The notes beneath the pieces are model-generated. The model was given only the letters and a program-made list of their open reading frames with translations. It made no database searches and was not told the origin of the DNA. The translations under genes and the position numbers were made by a program. Shown in pieces: positions 57,301-62,077 of a stretch of 64,000 nt of DNA. Numbering within the stretch: the first letter of the stretch is position 1; each line of letters opens with the position of its first letter. This DNA comes from Metaphire vulgaris (taxonomy: Eukaryota; Annelida; Clitellata; Crassiclitellata; Megascolecidae): positions 3,347,025 to 3,411,024 of the forward strand of contig CM030869.1 in assembly GCA_018105865.1 (NCBI GenBank). The letters are read 5' to 3'.

Positions 57301-59422
57301 AGCATTTGAGTGCATTTTTGAAGCGTCTTCTGGGGGCTAATTGATGATGAAATTTCTACATTTAAGGGTGGACTCATCTTTGTCTGCGGCAGTAAGGAAG
57401 GTCTTATGGAAGTCGGCGGTCGAAGGCACAACACAGATGACATCATCGCCACCATTTTGGCGGTTGAACCAATCAAATTTGTTTACCGTGGGCGGTTAGT
57501 AGATTCTGAAGAGAATATATTTGTTTAGATTTAGGGATTTGCTTGTACATGTTTTAAAAAAAGTGACGAACTTAAATTTAATGTGTGCTTTTTCGTATTG
57601 TATACTGCAAATTGTGTTTTTTTTGTAGAATCAAAGATAACTGTAGCAGACAAACAGAAGTTGAAATAGAGGGATGTATAAGTGACAGTGGTTTTTAACA
57701 CAGAAGAAATCCTACTAAACCACTTAAACCCAGTTATTGTTATTATTTATGCCCAATAATTCTTGTTAGTAATGTTCATTTAACCTTGTATGGTACCTAT
57801 GGTATATATGATGAGCAGCCCTCGTCAATGAGGCAGTTAAGGGGTTAATGTGATGGTTTGTTGAACCATCGTTTCAATAGAATTATTTGGATTCAAATGT
57901 TTACCATGGAAATGGTAGCGATGATTGTTATTGTTATTGTTATTATTCATGACGATTTATATAGCGCCGTAACATAGCAAGGGCCAAAGTCAAGGGTGCT
58001 TTACAAGGAATGTGGAAACGAGATATTAAATAAATACGTCAGATGGTATATCTGGTTATACTGATTTATGGCTAAAATATAAATTTATATATTGTTTTTA
58101 TCAGAATTGCAGTTTTTTCGATCTGTGTACTTAAAGACGAGCGCATCATTGTGATCGCTGAACAGCGGCCCGAATGCTCGGAGGAAGAAGTAAGTTGATG
58201 ATCCTGATGGACAACAGTTTCACAGAAGCTTGATCTTCTTTTTAACAGCTTTATTTCTAACTAGCTGTTCCCAGCCACGCGTTGCTGTGGCTAAGTCTGG
58301 CTTCAGACGCGTAAGCAACTGCAAGAGGCAGCCTCTCCCCCTCCTCTCCTCTTCCGCTATTTTTGATCGCTAAATTATGAAATGATTACTCAGTATGCGT
58401 TTAATTTGACGACGGGCAACTTTGTGTATGAATTGTTGATGTGGCGAGGCTGTGGTTAAGTGTCGATAAATATCTAATCTAATCTTGAACTTCTATGGCG
58501 CCACTTCATAATGCAAAGGAGCGTCAACAGATGGCACGCCAAAATCAAATCATTAAAGATCCAGGTCAAAATCCAGGGTATCCGGCCGGACAAACAGGTG
58601 GATAAGCCAGGTCAAAAAGATGGGTTTTTAATCTCGTTCTAAAAATCTGTAATGAATTTGCATTGCAAATAGTGCAGACGTGGCGAGTGGGGCGGTTAAC
58701 CCGTTAACTGGGCGCCCCGAGTAATGCTCGTCCATTTTACATTGAGTTACAAATAGTTGCCCAGTTAAGGGGTTAATCAGTTGAAATATGTGATTTTCTG
58801 CACTTTGTTGTGTCAGAGTTTCCAGTGGATGAGTCGAGTTCTTCAGGCGGTTGACAGCATTCATCAAGTGGGGATCTACTGCCTTGCACTTGTCCCGCCT
58901 AATTATCTTCCAAAGGTATCATTGATATCTCTTCTTACTCTCTGTTATCATTCGTCAATTAATGGACTGTGCCAAATATTTAGAGTACACGATGGATGCC
59001 AAGTTTAGAAGTAAGTGGAAGATGGCAGAGTGGGTTACGTGCTGGAGCATCAGGCTGACGGAGTGGGTTCAAGCCCCGTTAGTGCCCCTAGTGGCTTTCA
59101 CACAGGCAGTAATGCCTTCTAAGCCACTTTAAATCACGCTAAGTTTAAGTAAGTAAGTATAGTGAATCGTAGAGCATTATCGTGCACTGTATACTTGAAA
59201 TTTAATTTGGCAATGCATTTTTTTGTGTTTTTTTTGTTTAAATAGGATAAATAGGTAAAAATAGGATAAATAGGATAATTTTTTGCCAGACTCCGCTCGG
59301 TGGAATACACATCCCGGACACGAAGAAGAAGTTTCTCGAAGGTTGTCTTCATCCGGCGAATGTTCTCATGTGTCCTCACACCTGCGTTCAGAATCTTCCG
59401 AAGCCAAGAGAACGTCATCCAG
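28070..59422 (+). CDS. DIP2: Disco-interacting protein 2 (DIP2), first 27 coding exons; gene continues beyond the window
   Basis: DIP2 proteins have an N-terminal DMAP1-binding domain followed by two adenylate-forming (fatty acyl-AMP-ligase-like) domains; family members are linked to lipid (diacylglycerol) homeostasis and to neuronal development. The 27 exons sum to 2,896 nt (965 codons plus one base) with consistent phases. Diagnostic stretches: LAELDLELSEGDITQKGYEKK (DMAP1-binding), SAKIQQLWNTLK then RPKRRPLREFFVDE (linker), VALVYPNNEPVSF, PVPIEVPLTK, GSVMGVTHSR, VLDFKRDVGLWH, VPYSIMK, SLRMLLVADGSNPW, LKPEAICPCA, GGRRHNTDDII, IAEQRPECSEEE, QWMSRVLQAVDSIHQVG and CPHTCVQNLPKPRERHPG. DIP2 proteins are about 1,570 residues, so roughly 60 % is here. 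The G of exon 27 demands a next exon starting with two bases; none was found before 64000. Invertebrates usually have one DIP2 gene, so A/B/C is not assigned. Confidence 0.96.
28326..28386. repeat. (AAT)n microsatellite
   Basis: About 20 AAT units in DIP2 intron 1. Confidence 0.95.
28943..29098 (-). mobile_element. SINE S1 tail, reverse orientation
   Basis: Starts AAGGGTAAAGGTAGTCCCGT, the reverse complement of the SINE 3' end (GGGACCTACCTTTACCTT) at 40180-40202. Confidence 0.7.
29108..29394 (+). mobile_element. tRNA-derived SINE, family S1
   Basis: A-box TTAGTAGAGTGG, B-box GGTTCAACTCC, then AAGGTCGACTCAGCC and a tail ending GGAAGGACTTTACTTACTT. Confidence 0.8.
29413..30235 (-). mobile_element. 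LINE ORF2 C-terminal fragment, antisense to DIP2
   Basis: On the minus strand: NLLSKLAGSSWGANVTTLR, LCYSAALYCCPAWHRS and MQLHSAMRLVSGNPAP (30180-29866), then FQTGLGHCKYCHQKWGL and NPCPCGDIQTMLHLVDSRPI (29661-29413). This is the reverse transcriptase tail of a non-LTR element; frames are interrupted, so it is inactive. Confidence 0.8.
30355..30488. mobile_element. MITE with CGTCCATATAGTAC ends, 134 bp
   Basis: AGGGCTCGTCCATATAGTAC ... GTACGTACTATACGAATGGACCCT. Confidence 0.65.
30679..30721. repeat. Perfect 20-bp stem hairpin
   Basis: ATCACTGCCTATCCAACCAG, three-base loop AGG, then the exact complement. Confidence 0.9.
30861..30912. repeat. (ATT)n microsatellite
   Basis: Follows CACGAATAAAG, the look of a LINE 3' end. 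Confidence 0.95.
31300..31648 (+). mobile_element. LINE 3' end with (TTGA)n tail
   Basis: Encodes FSVCAPKLWNSLPTSLRI then SFRSGL, the end of CR1/L2-like ORF2, followed by a 3' UTR ending in TGATTGATTGATTG. Confidence 0.75.
31960..32420. repeat. TA/CA/CATA microsatellite region with an embedded MITE
   Basis: TATATA/CACACA and ACATACATA tracts around a segment (about 32063-32370) with ends GTGGCAGTTCCAGGAATTC and GTGGAACCGTCACTG, i.e. another hAT-like MITE. Confidence 0.6.
32805..33090. mobile_element. MITE left end followed by a LINE-tail-like fragment
   Basis: GGGGCCATCCATGTATTGC belongs to the CGTCCATATAG family. 32890-33090 ends in AAAGCGCTATATAAATTTAC like 41330-41430. Confidence 0.5.
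33370..33470. mobile_element. MITE with CGTCCATATAG ends (fragment)
   Basis: Starts near TACGTACACTTGGAGG and ends GTGTGGATGGTCCCT. Confidence 0.5.
34019..34096 (+). CDS. DIP2: DIP2 exon 2: DITQKGYEKK block
   Basis: Acceptor TTTATTTTTAG before 34019. Reads G-DITQKGYEKKKAKLLMPYMN then SERPV; the most conserved part of the DMAP1-binding domain. Donor taken as GTATGA after 34096, because phase 1 is required by exon 3; a GT at 34093 would break the frame. Confidence 0.93.
34789..34878 (+). CDS. DIP2: DIP2 exon 3: basic linker
   Basis: Acceptor ATATTTTTTAG before 34789, donor GTACGT after 34878. Reads APDPVHPSPSTAAQRRAQRR then LTRVDNRYHS; the RYHS end is typical of DIP2 before the EAVQ-ALA segment. 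Confidence 0.88.
35160..35615 (+). mobile_element. LINE ORF2 C-terminus
   Basis: YGCESWTIKKELEKKLIA, then RQRRMKWTGHILRMEEIRNP, PEGRRSKGRLKRRWVDGLEE and a final stop; the K-W-GH-RM and GR-RW pattern is the tail of many invertebrate LINEs. One stop interrupts it. In DIP2 intron 3. Confidence 0.85.
35640..36150 (+). mobile_element. Second LINE ORF2 C-terminus, degenerate
   Basis: FLRRMQTISWAEKNYQ then SLTGNIEGKRARG, TRKARNRGEWKSMVADL and stop; several frame breaks. Confidence 0.75.
36185..36264. mobile_element. piggyBac-like palindromic MITE, family A, 80 bp
   Basis: TTAACCCCTTAACTGGG ... ATGGTTAAGGGGTTAA. Confidence 0.8.
36396..36437. repeat. (CA)n microsatellite
   Basis: CA run interrupted by one TG. 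Confidence 0.9.
36931..37220. mobile_element. hAT-type element fragment
   Basis: CAGGGATGCACAAGCCGCGG at the left is a typical hAT terminus; right end uncertain. Confidence 0.45.
37495..37770 (+). mobile_element. LINE ORF2 C-terminus
   Basis: QLSFFGHIMRKEGLEHLAI, KVERKRVRGRQRNSYVDC, then frame breaks. Confidence 0.75.
38240..38375 (-). mobile_element. SINE S1 tail, reverse orientation
   Basis: AAAGGTAAAGGTAGTCCCAT ... GCAGGTGGCTTACGCC; matches 28943-29098. Confidence 0.7.
38537..38624. repeat. (GAT)n microsatellite 42 bp before DIP2 exon 4
   Basis: About 29 GAT units with one GATTGT break; produces spurious poly-Asp and poly-His frames. Confidence 0.95.
38667..38789 (+). CDS. DIP2: DIP2 exon 4: conserved EAV-QALA segment, next to a GAT microsatellite
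   Basis: Acceptor TTGCTTTGAATAG before 38667, donor GTAAGC after 38789, phase 1 at both ends. Reads EIRTEAVMQALALNKKQSM then APMPSKRTSAVY, matching the family block EAVQ-AL...PMP-KR. It lies 42 bp downstream of a (GAT)n tract, in a frame that is not open across the repeat, so it is easily missed. Confidence 0.92.
38883..39098. mobile_element. Inverted-repeat element with telomere-like core (T2)
   Basis: 50-bp arms with five mismatches (38891-38940, 39041-39090; GACAATTCGTCTACAGACTT) around about 100 bp of degenerate TTAGGG/TTAGGGT. Ends GGT ... ACC; AATAAT adjoins both ends. Confidence 0.7.
39227..39400 (+). mobile_element. hAT-type MITE, 174 bp, perfect target duplication, in DIP2 intron 4
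   Basis: CAGGGTGCGATTTGTAGG ... CACAAATCGCACCCTG flanked by GTTACCAG at 39219-39226 and 39401-39408. Confidence 0.9.
39536..39817 (+). CDS. DIP2: DIP2 exon 5: Ser/Pro-rich disordered linker
   Basis: Acceptor CTTCTGCGACGATTGCAG before 39536, donor GTAAGT after 39817. Opens with an acidic serine run (SSSDDDSIFDDDSS), then PPPPGSSRSTPSG and many Ser/Thr/Pro. This linker is poorly conserved in DIP2 and is assigned by position and phase as well as composition. Confidence 0.85.
39911..40202 (+). mobile_element. tRNA-derived SINE, family S1, full length
   Basis: A-box TTAGCAGAGTGG, B-box GGTTCAATTCC, tail CGGGACCTACCTTTACCTTC. Confidence 0.85.
40234..40568. mobile_element. hAT-type MITE, 335 bp
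   Basis: CAGTGGCATAGCC ... GACTACGCCACTG; flanks CTTTGTGC / CCTTGTAC. Confidence 0.65.
40648..40698 (+). CDS. DIP2: DIP2 exon 6: 51-bp exon with SALADV motif
   Basis: Acceptor TTTAAATTTCAG before 40648, donor GTAGGT after 40698, phase 1 at both ends. Reads GQPGSALADVVQIYGQ, aligning with GSLADVF in vertebrate DIP2. Frame-neutral (51 nt), so it could be skipped without a frameshift. A 90-bp (GT)n(AT)n tract begins 45 bp downstream. Confidence 0.85.
40743..40833. repeat. (GT)n(AT)n microsatellite after DIP2 exon 6
   Basis: About 32 GT then about 12 AT units, alternating purine-pyrimidine throughout. Confidence 0.95.
41040..41062. repeat. (CG)n(TG)n tract before DIP2 exon 7
   Basis: CGCGCGCGCGCGCG then TGTGTGTG, ending 17 bp before the acceptor. 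Confidence 0.95.
41080..41220 (+). CDS. DIP2: DIP2 exon 7: linker
   Basis: Acceptor GTGCCTGTTTTAG before 41080; reads GPSISQPPDLTSNMMPQNDR then SSRHNSSHARSVRVTSAVS. The donor after 41220 (GTGGTT) is weak, but phase 1 fits exon 8. 141 nt, frame-neutral. Confidence 0.85.
41487..41542 (+). CDS. DIP2: DIP2 exon 8: VSAKIQQLWNTLK
   Basis: Acceptor GTGATGTTTTCAG before 41487; reads FRQGKVSAKIQQLWNTLK, a clear match to the conserved VSTKIQQLLNTLK. Donor GTGGGT after 41542, phase 0. Confidence 0.92.
41869..42384. mobile_element. Inverted duplication containing two P1 foldback MITEs
   Basis: A truncated P1 copy (from 41914) and a full P1 copy (42152-42337) face each other, and about 45 bp of flanking host sequence (GGCCAATATAATAACATTA) is inverted with them; the loop, 42042-42151, is unrelated. 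Confidence 0.8.
42565..42719. mobile_element. MITE, second copy of 718-872
   Basis: GGTATCCAGTGTTTACC ... GTTCTGGATACT; flanks no longer match. Confidence 0.7.
43160..43220 (+). CDS. DIP2: DIP2 exon 9: RPKRRPLREFFVDE
   Basis: Acceptor TTCTGGTTTTCAG before 43160, donor GTAAGT after 43220. Reads RPKRRPLREFFVDEEEGVLE, continuing exon 8 in phase 0 as in vertebrate DIP2 (NTLK-RPKRPPLKEFFVDD). Confidence 0.94.
43500..43790. repeat. Minisatellite, CCTTGAGGGTTGAGTCCTTG units
   Basis: Degenerate units of roughly 22-36 bp built from TTGGTCCTGGCCTTGAGGG, in DIP2 intron 9. Minus strand encodes LKARTKTK-like repeats. Confidence 0.8.
44171..44244 (+). CDS. DIP2: DIP2 exon 10
   Basis: Acceptor GTGTTGCTTTAAG before 44171, donor GTAAGT after 44244. 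Reads MPAVDPNAPKPEGSTIAPAV then GEQLI; DPN-PKPEG is the family match. Confidence 0.9.
44813..44936 (+). CDS. DIP2: DIP2 exon 11: start of the first adenylate-forming-like domain
   Basis: Acceptor ATTGATATTGGCCTAG before 44813, donor GTGAGT after 44936. Reads IPSGLPRNLEAAVHRYGSAT then YKATSATVLDANGKPTVSLL, matching the LESALQRWG...TALDMTGKPVYTLTYGK region. The acceptor sits in a GGT/GAT-rich low-complexity tract. Confidence 0.92.
45256..45432 (+). mobile_element. tRNA-derived SINE, family S2
   Basis: GTAGTGGTAGGGTTCCTGCC, B-box GGTTCGAATCT, tail GTGTTAACAACCATGTAATA. Confidence 0.7.
45434..45619 (-). mobile_element. pogo/Tigger-like foldback MITE (P1), 186 bp
   Basis: CAGTGGATCCCACTTAATCG ... 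AAGCGGGTGTCACTG, bordered by TA; directly abuts the SINE. Confidence 0.85.
45677..45768 (+). CDS. DIP2: DIP2 exon 12
   Basis: Acceptor GGCTTTTTTGCAG before 45677, donor GTGAGT after 45768. Reads KLYGRTHKIAYNLLHKVGPK then GDPGVKVGDR. The following intron holds an unusual TTTATTTTAGGAA tandem array. Confidence 0.94.
45866..46160. repeat. Tandem array of TTTATTTTAGGAATTTTTC units before DIP2 exon 13
   Basis: About ten units of 28-40 bp, each with the core TTATTTTAGGAATTTTTCTT, ending 112 bp before the exon acceptor. Each unit resembles a pyrimidine tract plus TTTTAG acceptor. Confidence 0.9.
46272..46382 (+). CDS. DIP2: DIP2 exon 13: VALVYPNNEPVSF core
   Basis: Acceptor TGCCTCTTAACAG before 46272, donor GTTAGT after 46382, phase 0 at both ends (111 nt). 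Reads VALVYPNNEPVSFISAFYGC then LTAGVVPVPIEVPLTKR, one of the most conserved DIP2 stretches. Confidence 0.96.
46506..46552. repeat. (GT)n microsatellite
   Basis: GT run with GC/AT interruptions. Confidence 0.9.
47447..47570 (+). CDS. DIP2: DIP2 exon 14
   Basis: Acceptor TTGTCGTGGTTTAG before 47447, donor GTTTTT (weak) after 47570. Reads DAGGQGVGFLLGSLGVTVAM then TSEACYKGLLKAPTGEVITF, matching DAGGQQIGFLLGSCGIALALTSE. Confidence 0.94.
47740..48110 (+). mobile_element. LINE ORF2 C-terminus, degenerate
   Basis: WRRMEKISWTEKITNEEV, IGHVVREESCLLREVLES and KIKAQDREEWRCW with several stops; CR1/L2-like. Confidence 0.75.
48439..48542 (+). CDS. DIP2: DIP2 exon 15: WPQLQWFVTEHLSKPPKDW
   Basis: Acceptor TTTTGGTTTCTTAG before 48439, donor GTATGC after 48542. 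WFVTEHLSKPPKDW matches WVVTDSKYLSKPPKDW; the exon ends AAAYIE in phase 0. Confidence 0.94.
48954..49252 (+). mobile_element. tRNA-derived SINE, family S1
   Basis: A-box TTAGCAGAGTGG, B-box GGTTCAATTCC, tail GACCTACCTTTACCTTTACA; the tail end is repeated at 49315-49350. Confidence 0.8.
49438..49540 (+). CDS. DIP2: DIP2 exon 16: GSVMGVTHSR (adenylate-forming P-loop-like segment)
   Basis: Acceptor GTTTTACTAAAG before 49438, donor GTTAGC after 49540. Reads NTTVKDGSVMGVTHSRSSML then SHCRALTVACNYTE. At the position of the Ser/Thr/Gly-rich P-loop of classical adenylate-forming enzymes it carries the DIP2-type GSVMGV variant. Confidence 0.94.
50354..50528. mobile_element. pogo/Tigger-like foldback MITE (P2), 175 bp
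   Basis: CAGTAGAACCTCGTTATATC ... GATATAACGAGGTTCTACTG bordered by TA; 88 bp before DIP2 exon 17. Confidence 0.85.
50617..50681 (+). CDS. DIP2: DIP2 exon 17: VLDFKRDVGLWH
   Basis: Acceptor TTAATTTGTACAG before 50617, donor GTCAGC after 50681. Reads GEVMVCVLDFKRDVGLWHAI then LT. Confidence 0.93.
50900..50993 (+). CDS. DIP2: DIP2 exon 18: VPYSIMK segment
   Basis: Acceptor TTGTTGTCGCGTAG before 50900, donor GTAGCA after 50993. Reads SVFNGMHVIFVPYSIMKVDP then ASWMKMVTRFK. Intron 17, upstream, is only 218 bp. Confidence 0.93.
51049..51129. mobile_element. piggyBac-like palindromic MITE, family B
   Basis: TTAACCCTTAAATCGCCC ... GGTCGTTCAGTGGTTAA. Confidence 0.7.
51845..52176. mobile_element. hAT-type MITE, 332 bp
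   Basis: CAGTGGCGGTTC ... GTGGAACCGCCCCTG; same family as 61410-61781. Confidence 0.75.
52245..52322. mobile_element. piggyBac-like palindromic MITE, family B
   Basis: TTAACCCTTTAAATACC ... TAGTTGGAGGGTTAA; 62 bp before DIP2 exon 19. Confidence 0.7.
52384..52503 (+). CDS. DIP2: DIP2 exon 19: VKSRDMHWGLLAQKD...SLRMLLVADGSNPW
   Basis: Acceptor GTGCTTTGATAG before 52384, donor GTGAGT after 52503 (phase 1, splitting the Trp codon). Close match to the VALVKCRDLHW...LSSLRMLIVTDGANPW block. Confidence 0.95.
52846..53003. mobile_element. piggyBac-like MITE, family D, 158 bp
   Basis: TTAACCCCTTGAAACCTG ... CAGGTTCAAAGGGTTAA; 17-bp arms with one change. Confidence 0.7.
53525..53775 (+). mobile_element. 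LINE 3' end with (TTGA)n tail
   Basis: GTGGAATTCATTACCTGCAT...GATCTTAAAACATACCTGTT is a degraded WNSLP...LKTYLF end; a GATTGATTGATTGAT tail lies 35 bp before DIP2 exon 20. Confidence 0.7.
53809..53923 (+). CDS. DIP2: DIP2 exon 20: KGLKPEAICPCACSTEAVTVSIRR
   Basis: Acceptor TTTTTGTATGAAG before 53809, donor GTAGTA after 53923; ends in phase 2. The cysteine-containing ICPCA motif is typical of DIP2. A LINE 3' tail lies immediately upstream. Confidence 0.95.
54014..54335 (+). mobile_element. LINE 3' end with (CTAT)n tail
   Basis: RRRIGDRAFRVSGPRSWTSL then LNRLKTHFFRSDI-stop; LINE ORF2 C-terminus followed by CTATCTATC at 54295-54335. Confidence 0.85.
54754..54893 (+). CDS. DIP2: DIP2 exon 21: RPGRTGANAFGRGVLSMQGL
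   Basis: Acceptor TTTGGCTGCCTAG before 54754, donor GTAGGT after 54893. Reads VLSMQGLSHGVVRVDSENSL then TSLTLQDCGQVLPG, matching ILSMNGLSYGVIRVNTEDKNSLTVQDVGHVMPG. Contains a run of CpG-rich codons. Confidence 0.94.
54944..55107. mobile_element. MITE with ATCCATATAGTACGTAC ends
   Basis: AGGGTCTATCCATATAGTAC ... GTACTATATGGATGGCCCT. Confidence 0.65.
55255..55335 (-). mobile_element. SINE S2 tail fragment
   Basis: ACATGGTTGCTAATGCATGT is the reverse complement of the S2 tail. Confidence 0.5.
55640..55960. mobile_element. hAT-type MITE, 321 bp
   Basis: CAGCGGTTCTCAAAC ... GTTTGAGAACCACTG; flanks GTCCATAG / GTCTATAG. Confidence 0.8.
56019..56155 (+). CDS. DIP2: DIP2 exon 22: QLCKTDEVGELC
   Basis: Acceptor TTTCCTCGTTTAG before 56019, donor GTATCT after 56155. 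Reads TMVVVKVEDQPQLCKTDEVG then ELCLSATYCGIGYWGLSGVS; QLCKTDE-GE is diagnostic. Confidence 0.95.
56292..56467. mobile_element. pogo/Tigger-like foldback MITE (P2-related), 176 bp
   Basis: CAGTAGAACTTTGTTCTAAC ... CATTATAATGAGGTTCTACTG bordered by TA; more diverged than the other P2 copies. Confidence 0.7.
56434..56681. repeat. Tandem duplication, 144-bp period, before DIP2 exon 23
   Basis: 56434-56537 recurs at 56578-56681 (TTATAACTGAGTCCATTATA ... TTTTCTTGACATGG), duplicating the MITE end and the sequence feeding the exon 23 acceptor. Confidence 0.85.
56701..56781 (+). CDS. DIP2: DIP2 exon 23: RTGLLGFLGP
   Basis: Acceptor TAATTTTTCTGCAG before 56701, donor GTAAGT after 56781; 81 nt, phase 0 at both ends. 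Reads INPTHSDGRALGENSYVRTG then LLGFLGP. A 144-bp-spaced tandem duplication ends just upstream. Confidence 0.94.
56869..57172 (-). mobile_element. SINE S1, reverse orientation, beside a piggyBac-like MITE end
   Basis: 57172-56911 reads (minus) AAGTTAGCAGAGTG..., GTCGACTCAGCC; 56869-56915 is TTAACCCCTTTACCGGGGAC, a truncated family A MITE. Confidence 0.75.
57367..57494 (+). CDS. DIP2: DIP2 exon 24: GGRRHNTDDII
   Basis: Acceptor TTTCTACATTTAAG before 57367, donor GTTAGT after 57494 (phase 2). Reads GGLIFVCGSKEGLMEVGGRR then HNTDDIIATILAVEPIKFVY, matching VSGRRHNADDIVATGLAVE. Confidence 0.95.
58105..58189 (+). CDS. DIP2: DIP2 exon 25: IAEQRPECSEEE
   Basis: Acceptor TTGTTTTTATCAG before 58105, donor GTAAGT after 58189. 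Reads IAVFSICVLKDERIIVIAEQ then RPECSEEE, matching VVVAEQRPDASEED. Confidence 0.95.
58696..58776. mobile_element. piggyBac-like palindromic MITE, family A, 81 bp
   Basis: TTAACCCGTTAACTGGGCG ... GCCCAGTTAAGGGGTTAA; 40 bp before DIP2 exon 26. Confidence 0.8.
58817..58915 (+). CDS. DIP2: DIP2 exon 26: QWMSRVLQAVDSIHQVG
   Basis: Acceptor TTTGTTGTGTCAG before 58817, donor GTATCA after 58915; 99 nt, phase 0. Nearly identical to the vertebrate block FQWMSRVLQAIDSIHQVGVY. A piggyBac-like MITE ends 41 bp upstream, within this intron. Confidence 0.96.
59028..59145 (+). mobile_element. tRNA-derived SINE, family S3
   Basis: ATGGCAGAGTGGGTTACG A-box-like, GGGTTCAAGCCCC B-box, then CACACAGGC...AAGCCACTTTAAATCACGC. 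Confidence 0.6.
59290..59422 (+). CDS. DIP2: DIP2 exon 27: last exon found in the window
   Basis: Acceptor AATTTTTTGCCAG before 59290, donor GTGTGT after 59422 (phase 1). Reads TPLGGIHIPDTKKKFLEGCL then HPANVLMCPHTCVQNLPKPR. The gene must continue: about 600 residues, including the second adenylate-forming-like domain, are missing. A short open stretch with acceptor and donor at 60421-60454 (GCTCTCTTAG ... GTAAGT) does not resemble DIP2. Confidence 0.94.
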
Positions 59423-60469
59423 GTGTGTGCACTCTACAAGTCTGTTCGATATTTACCAGTGCAAGGCAGCATTCCAGAATAGGGGGCACATCAACATTTT
59501 CAGGGAATGACCGGATATGTATTTTCCATCGGATACTGGATCCGGATATTTCAGGTCAACATTTTCAGAATCCGGATCCAAAGCGAATATTACCCCACAG
59601 GATTAGAATAACCCTGCGAGTCTTGAGTTTGCAGGCAGACTACCTGTGTATATATAGGACTACACAGGTGGACTACCTGTGTATAAATAGACTGCCTGTG
59701 GTTGAAATAGGATAAATAGGTAAAAAATTGGATAAATAGGATAATTAAGATAATCATTTTCTCTGAACTAAAAAGACTCATTGAGCTATCACACATGTAA
59801 AGTATCTTGACAAGTCTTAAAATCAAAATTGCAACTTCAAAGTGAAAGTTAAACAAAATCAATAAAGCTACAATTAAAATCATTCAACAAAGAAATCAAA
59901 AACCAAAGCAAAAATCAACATTCAAATTCGGTAGTTTCATGACATGGGTATTTGGCAAATCTGGATGTTGCCAAATACCACACTATCACGAGTAACAATA
60001 AAACAATGCGTTCACAACTCATTTGTAAAGGCGCTAAAGCTATTCCACATCCGTTCACTTGTTGACCGCCTCAAGTTCACGTGATTTAACACAACAGCCT
60101 GTACAATTAAACTGCCACACTATCCTGCCGGAGCGGTTTCTGGTCATTCCCTAGACATTTTTGACTAAACAGTCAACAAGAGAAAACAAAGGTTGCTGTT
60201 AAAGAGATTTTTGGTGCATTTGCACATTTGCTTTGATCGTGCAACCTTTTTCTTGAAAAAAATTTTCTTGGAAAAAATTTCTGGACAGTTCTGCACAAAT
60301 TCTGTGACTGGTCCCAGCCAGAATATTGGGGCCTGGCTCCACCCCACCTCATGTCAGTGCCAATGACCATCTCTGTCTCTCTTTTTCTGTCTGCCTGTTG
60401 TCTCTCTCTTGCTCTCTTAGCGCTCTGGCTGTCTGGCTGCCTCGAACAAATATTGTAAGTAAACGGGTA

Positions 60470-60655
60470 CAGTGGATCCCACTTAATTGCATACCGCTTA
60501 ATTGCATAACCCGCATAATCGCATAACAACATAAAAACCTGAACTAGTGTTTTGTGCGTACAATTAATTATCAGACGTCCCAGCTATTCGCTTAGCCCAG
60601 TTAATCGAATAAGCAAGGCTTGCACGGCACCTATGCAATTAAGCGGGTTTCACTG
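60470..60655 (-). mobile_element. pogo/Tigger-like foldback MITE (P1), 186 bp
   Basis: CAGTGGATCCCACTTAATTG ... AAGCGGGTTTCACTG bordered by TA. Confidence 0.85.
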
Positions 60656-60876
60656 TATATCTTAATGCATTACCGGCAAAGCGATAATCCTTTGCACATG
60701 CCTGGGCAGTCAGTGTTTCTGTGGACTGGTTTTTCTAAATATACTGCCATACATGTACTGTTAAGATGAAATGATGGGCTTATTGATGAGGGTGAAGCAA
60801 AACCAGTGAAGTTTTTGCTAAATTTTAAAGATTATATTTGTAAAAACCATGGTCGCTGGTTTTTTAAGGACTTCTT

Positions 60877-60955
60877 TAACCTTTTGGGCTCCAGAAGGCC
60901 GATATTTCGACGTAATTACATATTGGTTATACAGATTGTCATAGCGAAAGGGTTA
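60877..60955. mobile_element. piggyBac-like MITE, family C
   Basis: TTAACCTTTTGGGCTCC ... GTCATAGCGAAAGGGTTAA. Confidence 0.55.
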
Positions 60956-61409
60956 AAAGTCCTCCTGTTTTGATTGTTTATATATGTTCAGTGTGTGAAT
61001 TGAGTATCAATGATAGCATGCAACTACTTTGCCAATTTATCGTTTTAAATGTGTTCTCAAGTAATGGTCTTGATTGCATTTTCAAATGTGTTGAGTTTTA
61101 CTAAGCACATTGTTGATTAATCTGCCTTGGTTCTGCATAATCTGTGTTATTTTTTCTTTATTCTGTAATTGCTACTGCAACCCTTTCGTATGACATTCGA
61201 TTGTGTTGTTACAATTGACGATTGTTGTGGATTTCTTGTTAAAAGAAGACAGAGGTATTCATCGACATTTGGTTAATGCTTCGAGCTGTTAAATAGCAAG
61301 CAGTCAAACCTGTTGGACTAATGTGTGCATGTTCTAACTGCATTATCAATCTGCTTAGTCTTTTCATCTTATATTCTGTACGTTGTTCGATACTAACCAC
61401 TAACCTGGG

Positions 61410-61781
61410 CAGGGGCGGTTCCACGTTGGGGATGACTGGGGACGCATCCTCCCACCGGCCCACCAAAAATGCATCTTCAATGGAAGATGATAGTCTAAAC
61501 GGATTAGCCTTGATGTATATCCACGAAGATATATGGATATATCCATAGACAATGACATCGACAAATTCGCTTCCAGCAATAGATAACTCGATTTTGCACT
61601 ATGACTTTGTACAACCAGACTAAAATGGCTTTTATACGTTGTCAATTCTGAACATTATATTTTATAAATCAAATCTACAGATTTCTTCTAAACCGTTTAC
61701 ATATAATTCTTTTGACAATTGGTGGGAACGTCCTAGAAATTCATTGCATTCCCCCACCAAGAGTTCTTGGAACCGCCACTG
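61410..61781 (+). mobile_element. hAT-type MITE, 372 bp
   Basis: CAGGGGCGGTTCCACG ... TTGGAACCGCCACTG; flanks AACCTGGG / CTCCTGGG. Confidence 0.8.
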
Positions 61782-62077
61782 CTCCTGGGCATTTTTTAAA
61801 GCTCTGTTGCATGGATGACAATTACTATGAAAATTGACCAGACCCTGTGTAACTTTTAAGTTGTTGTCCTCCCTAATTTTGGACCCAAGTCTGGATCAGT
61901 ATCTTCTGAACTTATAGAGTGGTTATTCACAGGGCAGTGGTAGATATAAGACGAGGACTTTTCGTGATGTTTCAAGTCGTTTAAGCTTTCCTCGGTGCAT
62001 TTTGTTTATTATGCCTTTTTTGTGTTTGCGAGTAGATTGCTTTCTGTGGAATTCGACAAATCTTAATGTTGTAGGGG

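Noticed and set aside
60421..60454. Possible DIP2 exon 28
   Set aside because: It has a good acceptor and GTAAGT donor, but the translation (ALWLSGCLEQI) does not resemble DIP2 after the RHPG block.
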